Source: Ariolimax columbianus (taxonomy: Eukaryota; Mollusca; Gastropoda; Stylommatophora; Arionidae). From it: a stretch of DNA of 64,000 bases. The stretch lies in the NCBI GenBank assembly GCA_036924085.1, contig JAVGWX010000004.1, positions 79,128,941 through 79,192,940 of the forward strand, given 5' to 3'. A program made the translations under genes and the position numbers. Within the stretch, counting starts at the first letter, position 1, and every line of letters begins with the position of its first letter. This document shows, piece after piece, positions 51,991 to 61,395 of the stretch. A model generated the notes under the pieces. It saw only the letters and a program-made list of their open reading frames with translations. It was not told the origin of the DNA and made no database searches.

Positions 51991-52439
51991 CCCTAAAGGA
52001 AATGTTTCTCTTTCTACTGAACCAAATGGAAAGCCAGATTTTCCATATTGCCGCTACATGCTTTTTGTCTAGAATAAACTTAAAAATCTCCCACGACTTA
52101 AATAAAAAAACCTAGTTCCCAACTAGATAACAATGAAACAAAGCACACAATTGGTTTCTGGAGCAAACTGAATGGAACTACTGTTGTGTGCATGGTGCTG
52201 CAACTTCACCATGCAAACATGATATGCTATTGAAACCACAATGCAAATAACTGAATTCAAGCTTCCCTAAAAGCTGGTTAGCGATAACTAAATGCAGTGT
52301 CAGACCTATACTTCACCATCTGGACTGACAGGACAAAGAGGAATGAAACAAAGTATACAGGTGGTTTGAGATTGATGCACATGACACTTTAACGTGTGAA
52401 GTGTTCAAACTATGTTATTTTGTGTGCATACTGTCTCCC
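51991..52439. other. No feature recognised
   Basis: Sequence 3' of the SCFD1 gene; only short frames. Confidence 0.4.
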
Positions 52440-52570
52440 CAAGGATCAGGTGGCTGAGCTGTTAGGATACCAGTCTCTTGGCCAAGGAGACACAGGATCA
52501 TAACTCTGCTACGGTGCTGATCCAGGGTTAAATTTAAAAAAATTGGCAACCTTTATCGCTCAATCCTACA
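52440..52570 (+). repeat. tRNA-like SINE head
   Basis: 'ggatcaggtggctgagctgt' + 'taggataccagtctcttggc' resembles a tRNA-Leu/Ser 5' half (A-box TGGCTGAGCTG). The B-box is decayed ('ggatcataactctg'). It is followed by a short A-rich stretch. Confidence 0.55.
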
Positions 52571-52680
52571 AATCTCTCCAGTGTTAGGAATAAATACTGC
52601 AATAACAGTTTGTTTCTTTTAGTGTAATCTTCAAAGAAAAATTATATATTTTGTAATCAAACATACACATAAACAGTGCT

Positions 52681-52686
52681 TTTAAT
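52681..52686 (-). terminator. Candidate polyadenylation signal of SCFD1
   Basis: ATTAAA on the minus strand (TTTAAT on the plus), about 48 nt 3' of the SCFD1 stop codon. A canonical AATAAA is not seen in the first 150 nt. Confidence 0.4.
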
Positions 52687-52733
52687 ACATGGAGCAAATA
52701 AAGTTATTCTGTACTTTCTAGACTAAACAAAGC

Positions 52734-54644
52734 TTACATTTCTTGTCCCAAATGTGAAAGGAGTTTAAGAAACTGAGCAGCATTGACTAAGTCGCTGCAA
52801 CCGTATACAATTTTCTTATGTACTGTCGGCGTGGATTTAGCCTTGACATAGTCCATGAGGTTCTGAAACTCTATGTAATTTCCACCGCCCACCATAAACA
52901 CATAAGCTTCTTGAAAAGGTGATTTACTCCGAGGTACAGATGATGTATCAGTCCTCAAAAGTTTTGGGTCAAAATAACGATAGTCGTCTGTGTCGGGTAG
53001 TGACTTCAGCTCCATTAAAGCATCAACAATTCTTGTTGTTGGGAGGTTGTGGCCTTTAACAACAAGGTTCTTGACACCTTCCATGACAAACTGCGAACCC
53101 TTTGAGAGAAGACCTGAGAACATGTTGGTTGAGCTGATACCTCCACCTGTGTACTGACTTGCTGGTGCCTGCAGTTTTGCATACGACTTCCATCGACGGA
53201 CATACTGCACTGCTGATATATCACAGTTGGCTGCTTGAAGTGCCACACAGTACTGGTCAATTTCTGCTTCTGACATCGGAGGTCCGCATATCAAAGCAAT
53301 GATAAAGAGACGAACTTTATCTTCAGGTTTTCCCGCTTCTGGATCGGAAATTATGTCCATTAGTGATTTGTTCAGAGTTGATTTGCTCATCATTCTTTCC
53401 TCTGTTTCAAAGTATGTGTCAAGTTTTCTGGCTTTGATCTGTTCTAGAAGAGCAGTTGCGATGTTCATGTGCATGTCTATAAGTCGTTTTTTCTCTAACA
53501 GTTCTGGAAGTGACGTGACAGCAGACGTAAGCCGAGCTGTGTTGTCGGAAAGCATACTTATCGCTGTATCGTCTTCCCCTTCCAATCCAAGAGCAGCTTT
53601 CAGTTTCTTTACCTCCCCCTCTTCTTGTCTGTAAGCATTCAACTCTTCCTGAACTGCCTCCGCAACTTCAGGAAATGGGTGTCCCTTTTGTGACATCCAA
53701 AGTTTGTCCCGAGATGAAAGGTCGTAGTTCTTTTTTCTTGTTCGTTGTTTTCTAGCTGGTGAACTAACATGAGGACCTTCATCTATTACTTCCTCTACTT
53801 CCACTCGATTGAGTTTTAGGTCCAACACATCATGGCTTAATGCCTGATATGTCCACGTATGGTGCATCATGGTGGCAAGGTCAAGGTTTCTGTCTAAGAT
53901 TATCAAAAGCGGTCTCTGGAAACTAAACTGACCAGGTACCCCATCAGAGGCAAACAAGCTATTCCTGGCATCTCTTAAATTTTCTCTCAGCTTCTTGTCA
54001 AGTTTCTCTGCCACCATTTCAGCAGCATTTCCTCTCGGTGACCGGATAATAGGAACAACAGAAAGAGTGACGAAAACAGAAAACAGGCTATCAACAATCG
54101 TGTCCATGATCCATTCCATTTCAGTATCCTTTACATCCCCTTTATTAATAGCATAATACGAAATTGCATCTCTGTCCTGATGTCGGAGTGTAAAGAGTTC
54201 ATTCTCCAGAGAAATAAAGTTCAAATTCTGATCAAACACTTTGGAGACTTGTTGAACTGCATTTGTTTGCAAAGCAGCTTGTGCAAGATCTTCTAATTTC
54301 TGTCTAGAAACGGCTGATATAAAATTCAAGTAGTACGATTCATACATCTGGTTCTGGAAGTCTCTACAGATTCGCTGAATGTTGTCATCAGTTGGCATGA
54401 CAAAGTAAATCGCTGGCACATCAGGAATGGGATCACGGTCTGAATGGAGACTCAAATGTAGGGTAACGCCCATGTCCCTAAGTTCTTTAACTGTCAACAA
54501 AGGCGATATAATATCCTGTCCAAACCTATCATAGACAAGGACTTTCCAACTAGGCTCGGCATGAGATGCCTTTGTCAGTGGCTGGTTAAAATTTAGCATT
54601 CGTTTCAATGCGTTAATTTGTCGCTCCTGTAATGACACCGCCAT
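52734..54644 (-). CDS. SCFD1: SCFD1/SLY1 homologue (Sec1/Munc18 family), intronless
   Basis: A complete 636-residue protein. SLY1/SCFD1 binds syntaxin-5-class SNAREs and promotes fusion in ER-Golgi traffic; that role comes from the family. In the sequence: the N-terminus MAVSLQERQINALKRMLNF; domain 1 WKVLVYDRFGQDIISPLL and ELRDMGVTLHLSLHSDRD, then PDVPAIYFVMPTDDNI (about 30-95); SFQRPLLIILDRNLDLATMM and HHTWTYQAL (about 235-275); a lysine/arginine-rich linker; AISMLSDNTARLTSAV and LPELLEKKRLIDMHMN (about 365-400); and the C-terminal DDYRYFDPKLL and FMVGGGNYIEFQNLMDYV. Length is close to human SCFD1, remembered as about 640. I chose the ATG at 54644 (A at -3, G at +4); the frame is open upstream but has no earlier ATG. 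The stop is TAA at 52734-52736. There are no introns, no frameshifts and no premature stops, so it looks functional. Confidence 0.95.
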   Translation of the reverse strand: MAVSLQERQINALKRMLNFNQPLTKASHAEPSWKVLVYDRFGQDIISPLLTVKELRDMGVTLHLSLHSDRDPIPDVPAIYFVMPTDDNIQRICRDFQNQMYESYYLNFISAVSRQKLEDLAQAALQTNAVQQVSKVFDQNLNFISLENELFTLRHQDRDAISYYAINKGDVKDTEMEWIMDTIVDSLFSVFVTLSVVPIIRSPRGNAAEMVAEKLDKKLRENLRDARNSLFASDGVPGQFSFQRPLLIILDRNLDLATMMHHTWTYQALSHDVLDLKLNRVEVEEVIDEGPHVSSPARKQRTRKKNYDLSSRDKLWMSQKGHPFPEVAEAVQEELNAYRQEEGEVKKLKAALGLEGEDDTAISMLSDNTARLTSAVTSLPELLEKKRLIDMHMNIATALLEQIKARKLDTYFETEERMMSKSTLNKSLMDIISDPEAGKPEDKVRLFIIALICGPPMSEAEIDQYCVALQAANCDISAVQYVRRWKSYAKLQAPASQYTGGGISSTNMFSGLLSKGSQFVMEGVKNLVVKGHNLPTTRIVDALMELKSLPDTDDYRYFDPKLLRTDTSSVPRSKSPFQEAYVFMVGGGNYIEFQNLMDYVKAKSTPTVHKKIVYGCSDLVNAAQFLKLLSHLGQEM

Positions 54645-55382
54645 TCTGTTGGTTTTGTGGTGTGTACAACAGCGACACACGTGGCATTTCCGGTAGGGTA
54701 GAACAGATCAGAGGGCTTTTGCTTGTTGGGATCCAAAATATTAATGGCCAGTAATATTGATACTTCAGATCTGCCATCTAAAAGCAGCTTTTCTCGTTGT
54801 TTTTCTTGTATCATATATGACGTATTGCTTTGTTTCTATAGCTTTTAGCTCTGTTATGTTATGTTCTAAAGAATCGACCTCTCTGCACACCGGGCATACC
54901 CATAGGCGCGCAAGGGGGATGATGGTGGGTCGGTCTACTGTCCTGGTCATGCTGAGGTTCATAGCAATGAACGAGTGGCACTTGGAGTGTATAGATTCTT
55001 TGATCCAATAAAGCGACTCCACGGTCATTTGGTTTTCATCATGTGTAAGTGAGAAGGTTGGCAACTTCATGAGCTGGGTAGTCTTCTGTCCTACACTAAC
55101 AAATGTCTTTATCTTCGCATACTTCGAATTAGATGGTCATATGAGCCCACGATGAAGAAATGCATAAGATGACAGCAGCCAGCGACTCCTCACTCAAGTC
55201 CTTGAAATGTTGGTGAGGGAGCTTGCATATCTCAAAGATCACAGGAGCTAAGCCAACGGAAGTGAAAGCTTCCAGAAGGTTCACCAAAGTTGGATAGGCC
55301 ATGGGGGAGGGAATAGACTAAACACGGACAACTCACCTAGAGTATAATAGGTTATGTTAGGGTCGACCACCCACATCTATTT
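54645..55382. other. Upstream region of SCFD1
   Basis: A CACGTG E-box lies at 54678-54683, about 35 nt upstream of the SCFD1 start codon. An open minus-strand frame at 54765-55070 includes WVCPVCREVDSLEHNITELK but I recognise no family. No TATA box is evident. Nothing else is supported. Confidence 0.4.
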
Positions 55383-57720
55383 TTGTTAAAGTCGATTACG
55401 AAAACATTGGTAACAATGCCAAAGCAACCGGCCTTGGGAAAGGAAGGGCCTTCAGAAACGAGAAGAATGGCGCAGCTGTGTGAAAGCTCCACGGCTGACT
55501 GCCAGATAGCTAATGACATGAGGAATTACAAACTGGCAGTGCTAGGGCTGCGAAACAAGATGGACGTAATCAGTAAAGATGAGACTGACTACTGGGGAAA
55601 TTATAATGTATCTGGAAACGAGGGAACTGGTGCCCAGCATACAAATGGAATAGCACTGATGCTCTCCAGAGAAGCCCAGTGGGCGCTCATAAAGTGGTAG
55701 GCTATTACCAATCGAATCGGGACGGCGTGGGCAAGTGTTTAAGTGACACGGCTCGCAACTCGAAGGTGCTGGGTTCGATCTCTATCACAGCACCGGCCGT
55801 TACCCCGGTGAAGAAAACCCTTAGAAAATGCAGACCCTTACATAAAATGCATGCCGAAGTCGGAGGCACTATGCCGACAGGCGCAAAATAAAAACCGAAG
55901 TGCAACGCACACCGCCTTGGGGAATAGAGAAATGAGGCGCACGCAAATAAAAAAAACAACAACCGAATCATGAGCGCAAGCTTTAAAACGAGGAATAAAC
56001 AGCATTCAGTGCTATGCCCCAACTAACGAGGCTGGCGATGATAAAAAACAAGAGTTCTACAACAAGCTTGAAGAGGTAATTGACAGCAGAAAAACAAAGA
56101 TCTCTTAATTTTAATGGGAGACTTCAATGCTAAAGTGAGAACAGACAACCTAGGTTATGAACAGATTATGAGAGGATAAGGAATGGGACAGATGAACAAA
56201 AATGGAGAAATGTTTGCAGAGTTATGTGCGATACACATACTGATAATTGGAGGTAGCATGTTTCCACATAAAAAGATACATAAGGCCACGGGGAGATCAC
56301 CAGACCATGTAACGGAAAATCAGATTGATCCCATCCGTGTCAGTCAAGCGTTCAGAAATACACTTCAAGATGTAAGAGTAAAGCGAGGTGCAGATGTAGA
56401 ATCAGACCACTACATGTTGCTGTGGATTTTGCAGCTCAAACTAAAAAAGTAACCAGTGCAGGGCGCAAGGAGAATAAGATATAACGTACACTTATTTAAA
56501 CACCAGGAGAAGAAGACAGAATTTAGCTTAAAACTTAATTACAGATATCAAGTGCTACAAGAGCTGTATGAGGATGAAGAAATGGACATTAATAGTATGT
56601 GGGACCAGACTAAAGAGATGTGGAATAATACATGTGAAGAAACTGTGAGATTCAAGAGAAATCAACACAAAGAACGAATCACAACAGAAACATTACAGAA
56701 AATATAATAAAGGAAAAAGAAGAAAGCTATATTCAACAATTGCCGAGCCAACAAAGCAGAAGCACAGAGTAATTATACTGTTATAGACAAAGAGGGCAAG
56801 ATATGTATAAGGAAAAATAAAAGGGAATATATTGACAAGCTGGTACGGGAGGCAGAAGAGGCATCAGAGAGAGGAAATATGAGAGATCTCTACTCATTAC
56901 CAAAGAAAATGGCAAATAGATATATACAGACAGACAAACCAATCAAAGATAGAGAAAGCATGATATTGACATCATCAGTGGAACAACAGAAACGATGGGT
57001 TGAGTATTTCAAAGAAAATCTAAACAGACCTCCACCACAAGAAGCACCAAACATCCCACCAGCAGAGGAAACCATGAACTTGGACGGCAACCCACCAAGT
57101 AAGATAGACATCCAAAGGGCCATATCCAAACTCAAGAAAGAGAAAGCGGCAGGACCAGATGGAATAGCAGCAGAAGCCATAATGGCAGAAAGATAAGGTC
57201 ACTAATACACGGCAAGAAGTATTCAAGAAGATATGGGAAGAGGAGAGAGGGGCAACAGAATGGGAAGAAGAACATCTGATTAAACTGCCTAAGAAGTGGG
57301 ACCTGGCAGATTGCAGCAATTATAGGGGGATTACATTGCTGTCGGTGCCAGGCAAGGTATTCAACTGGATCATATTGGACAGATTAAAAACTGAAGTAGA
57401 CAAAAAGCTCAGAGAGAAACAGGCAGAATGTCGCCAGGGAAGATCATGCACAGATCATATAGCTACGTTAGACATCATAGTAGAACAAAGCATTTAATGG
57501 AAATCATCCCTATACGCAAATAAAATTACAATTTTAAAAATGAAGTAATGACACCTAGAGAGAGACATAAGAAGCAGCCCAGGACTGTGTACGCTGGCGA
57601 GATGTTGTCGATGGCCTATGAGAGAGCAGTCCAGGACCGTGTACGCTGGCGAGATGCTGTCGATGGCATATGCACCGAGAGGAGCGACGGGCTTTGACTG
57701 ATTGATTGATTGATTGATTG
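55383..57720 (+). pseudogene. RTE-like LINE with APE, internally deleted, TTGA tail
   Basis: The APE endonuclease start at 55505-55700 reads IANDMRNYKLAVLGLRNKMD and AQHTNGIALMLSREAQWALI. After the SINE-B insert come SNRIMSASFKTRN and, near 56110, LMGDFNAKV, an APE motif, then DHYMLLWILQLKL. RT blocks follow at 56879-57500: LKKEKAAGPDGIAAEAI, EWEEEHLIKLPKKWDLADCS, NYRGITLLSVPGKVFNWI and RQGRSCTDHIATLDIIVEQSI. At about 57520 the sequence jumps to the C-terminal end DRVRWRDAVDGICTERSDGL, skipping the palm and thumb. It ends in five TTGA units. A near-identical 51-bp segment is duplicated in tandem at about 57575-57665. It is inactive. Confidence 0.8.
55719..55963 (+). repeat. SINE-B copy nested in the RTE-like LINE
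   Basis: 'gggacggcgtgggcaagtgt' head, B-box 'gggttcgatctct', body 'gcaaaataaaaaccgaagtg' and A-rich tail. Flanks share 'cgaatc' (55713-55718 and 55964-55969), extendable to an imperfect 'accaatcgaatc'/'acaaccgaatc'. It interrupts the APE domain between ALIKW and NRIMSASF. Confidence 0.9.
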
Positions 57721-57723
57721 AGC

Positions 57724-57945
57724 CATCGACTCATAGCCGGTTGCTTACATCAGAGTCAGCGAATCAACGCTGACCAAGACCCTATTCCGCCTCCACGTGA
57801 CGTCCCTGGAAACAGACTGTACTAGTTCCTAGCGTAGACTGGCCAATTGATAGAGATCGCAGTGTGAGGACAAATCCGGTGCTAAAATTCGCCTGCTGAA
57901 ATTGGATGTGCTGTAGTCTCGCTGCAAACTACAACACAACGTCAT
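57724..57945 (+). repeat. SINE-A-related diverged copy 2
   Basis: 'gagtcagcgaatcaacgctg', 'accaagaccctattccgcct', 'ctggaaacagactgtactag' and 'gcaaactacaacacaacg' follow SINE-A order. It resembles the relative at 45500-45725 more than the reference copy. Confidence 0.6.
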
Positions 57946-58589
57946 AACTTCCTGATGCGTTCTTGCCTCGCTCTTTATTTTTGTCTTCTACCAGTCATCC
58001 CAATTGATGTCGAAGAGATGCAGGACAACGGACATTACACCTCTGCCTCTTTGTGACGACCTCCAGGGTGGCGGGAAATGCTAGGCGTACTATCACTGCA
58101 GATGAGCCGAGAATACTAAAGAGGAGTAAGGAGATACCGCACTAACATGTTTATGCTATGTTTCTAACAGGACGTGACGATCGAGGGACACAAATACACT
58201 GGACTGTCTCCCTTCGGGGATACTCGAAAAATGGGTCCATAAGTCCATTAAATTATCATCACCACCACAACCACACCCTTTCGAGCAAGACGACAGTCTG
58301 CCCAAGCAACTTTAAGGTGCTGAAGACGGATGCAACTAGCCAAGATAAGCACCACAGCAATCAGGTTGTCACGTATTTTCGCAATATGGGAGTATGTCTA
58401 AATTAACAAAACGTTATGGCGCTTGGCCTGTGGTGGACAACCAGGCAGGGGCAGTGCCGGCCCTCTCGGAAGACCCAACCTTAGTTACTAGAGGTCCTTC
58501 TCGGTTGCCATTTGGAGCCAGGAGGTACGAGAATAGAGTTACTGGCCTAACAGAACCAAACAGGACAAAGCAAAGACCAATGAAAATAG

Positions 58590-60435
58590 TGTACTGACAT
58601 GCTGAAGGAGTCAATAGTAACAGAGATGGGCACAGTAAAAAAAAAAAAAGAACTTGAACATGTAATAAATAAAGAGCAAACCCATATGCGGTGCATGCAA
58701 GAAACACATCTAAATAAAGACAAGGTGTTCAAAATTAGAGGGTAATAGTGCTATCGGGTGGACCGAAAAGACAGACGAAAGGGTGGAATACTAACACTGG
58801 TGAGGAACAATATCAGTGCAAGCCAGATTGAAGTATACAACTCAAGACAGAAAATACAGAATTTCACCTCCCGAATTACTACCGCCAGAGTGGTCGATCC
58901 TTGGCACTGGATTACAATACCTAAAAAAGTTAAACTGATTGTTTGTAGCGATTTCAACAGTCATTGACAAATCTGGGGGCTAAGATCAAGTGGACAAGAG
59001 AGGAATTAGACAACTGGCAGGATAACAATGGACTTATCCTGATCAATCAGCCAACCGAACTGCCGACCTTCTACTCGAGGGCATGTCACCTCCACACCAG
59101 ACCTAGCACTCCATTCCGCAGATATGAAGTAAAAGATCACACACGTTGTTGGGAAACAACTGGGTGGCAGTAATCACTGGTCAGCTTTTTAAACTGTTGA
59201 AAATTAATATATTAGGGAGAGCAGCACACTACCAAGGTGGAACTACAAAAAGACAGACTGGAAAATGTACCAGCATCGTACCAGTGCACTAGTTAAAGAT
59301 CTTAATGTAGACAGAGATATAGACAATGCGGTTAACGAGTTCAGCAGACACATACTACAGGCTGCCCGTGAAACAATACCTAGAGGGGTGCGAAAGAACT
59401 ATAGACCATACTGGAACAGTGAACTAGAGGAACTGCACAATGAAGTGGAAACATCTCGAAAGCAAGCAGAGTCTAGCACAAGTCAAAATCACCACCAACA
59501 TTTTCAACATGCCAAATCCAAATTTCAAAGGGCAAAGCTGCAAGACAGAAGGAAAAGCTGGAAGGAGAAAACAGAGTCCCCGAACTTTGAAAAGGACACC
59601 AGGAATATGTGGAAGTTGATAAAACAACCAACTAAATGATGAAGTTACAGGGAGAAACACAACGAGTTCCGCTAAATAAAGATGGGAACATCATCACAGG
59701 TAAACAGGCAGCTGATCACTTTGCAGATTCCTTTGCTAAAGACAATGACATCGAAGTTAGTACAGAGAAACAGCAGGGGATCAGTGAGAAGCAACAAAAT
59801 GTAGGAAGGGATGAAACTATACCAGAGATTACGGAGACCCCATTCACTATCAGAGAACTGGGGCTAGCAATATCCGAATTAAAAATGATAAAGTCGCCAG
59901 GGGCCGACGGGGTATCAAACGAGATGATTAAGAACTTGGGAGTAGCAGGGAAGACAAAACTACAACAGATCTTCAATGTCAGTTGGACAGGCAGAGTCCC
60001 TCAGACCTGAAGAGAAGCAATTATGATACCGCTACTAAAACAAGAGCAAGACAACTCCACAGCATCCAGCTATAGACAAATCAGCCTTACAAGTTGTCTT
60101 TGTAAAACAATGGAGCGTGTCGTTAATCTCAGGAGGCAGTGGTGCCTTGAGAGTGAGAACTTCCTTTTTGTAACGGCAAGCGGGTTTTCGAAAATGCCTA
60201 TCTACTGAGGACCAAGCAACTAATCTATCCCAAGAGATTGTGGATGCTTTCCAAGACAAGAAACTGGTACTAGCAGCATGGATAGACCTAAGGAAAGCAT
60301 TTGACAAGGTATGGAAAGAAGGGCTCTTGAAGAAACTGAGAATAAGAAAGTAAAGGGTAGGATCTACAAATGGTTAAAAGCATACCTGCATAATAGAAGA
60401 GCCAGAGTACAACTATATGGACTGAAACGTAAGAC
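58590..60435 (+). pseudogene. LINE-A-type 5' half: APE and N-terminal RT
   Basis: Plus-strand relic that supplies the half missing from the other LINE-A copies. It includes an APE remnant (KLIVCSDFNSH near 58940; NNGLILINQPTELPTFYSR near 59025), then a linker DNAVNEFSRHILQAARETIP and YRPYWNSELEELHNEVE. RT begins with GKQAADHFADSFAKDND, ISELKMIKSPGADGVSNEMI, a TGA near 60008, AIMIPLLKQEQDNSTASSYR, ISLTSCLCKTMERVVN and LVLAAWIDLRKAFDKVW-like sequence with one more frame change. It stops at RARVQLYGLKRKT, where CR1 3' sequence takes over, so the palm, thumb and RNase H are absent. Assignment to the LINE-A lineage rests on family knowledge. Confidence 0.75.
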
Positions 60436-60436
60436 A

Positions 60437-60650
60437 AATTAGATATTAGAAAATATATTTTTTAGGCAGAGAGTGGTGAATGTTTGGAATTCATTGCCAC
60501 ATGAAGTAGTGGAGGCAGGGACAATGAATGCATTTAAGAATAGATTGGATACGCATAGTTTTAAATCAATGAAATGTAAATGAAACTGGTTGTACACAGA
60601 CTTCAGTCGTCTAAAGCAGTATGTATAAAGACGTTAAGTTGAGCTAAGTT
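60437..60650 (+). mobile_element. CR1 LINE, 3' end fragment
   Basis: 'attagatattagaaaatata' followed by 'gagtggtgaatgtttggaat', 'gaatagattggatacgca' and 'ataaagacgttaagttgagc', the same 210-bp 3' end as at 34681-34910. It abuts the truncated LINE-A half without a gap. Confidence 0.85.
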
Positions 60651-61390
60651 ATTCACCCCCCCCCCCCCGCTACAATAGAAAACGTAGGGTTTAATTGCAG
60701 CTGGTTACTTACAGGAAGCATGTATTCGAACATTGTTTGCAATGGCTGATTCTAATGGCAATATTTTGTTTGTTTATTTAGCATGCTGAGATTGCTAGAA
60801 CAGTCCTCTTTAGTCGTCTTTTCTGACATGCTAGGAAGGTGACAGTCGGCATGTTCATCCCTAGTTACATGCAGATGGGTTACCATGTCTGATATTTTCG
60901 GCTATTGAGCATTTTCAGCAGTTGGGTCATAGATAACGCACACCTGCTCAATGTTTGTGTAAGGAGCGTAATGTAGAATAACTTTACGTTTGGGGTAAAA
61001 AAAATGGCGAAAATGGTTGTAAAATTCAAGGAAGTGAAATGTAAATGCGGAAGTTGACAGAAAGCGGAAGTTGTTTTTACGCAGGCCTGTCAGAAGTTGT
61101 CTAGTTTGTGGTCAAACACTACATGACTTTACAGTCAGTTCACATGAATTGAAAACTGTTCTTTTAGATTTGATTTATGAATGTTGTGCCTTGTGTGGTT
61201 ATTTATCGTATTAAAGTGTCCTTGAGGTAAGTGGTATGTTGAATAAGTCCTTTCCGTTACACATTTAAACGAAGAAAAGGTGTTTGAAACTGTATTACTT
61301 AGTTTAAGTTGGTAGTCAAAGTTAAGTACTTGTTTTGTACTACTACTAGTACTACTAAGTACTAGTACTACTACTAGTACTAGTAATAGT
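60651..61390. other. No gene recognised
   Basis: Starts with a poly-C run (60656-60668). At 61337-61395 there is a tract of 'agtactactactag' repeats that borders the 3' end of the CR1 element and may be its tail or target. Nothing else is recognised. Confidence 0.45.
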
Positions 61391-61395
61391 AGTAA

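Noticed and set aside
54645..54680. Twelve extra residues at the SCFD1 N-terminus
   Set aside because: The upstream codon is GTG. The ATG at 54644 matches the expected family N-terminus and has a good context.
54765..55070. A second gene upstream of SCFD1
   Set aside because: The roughly 100-codon frame has no recognisable domain beyond a CPVC word and overlaps an open frame on the other strand.
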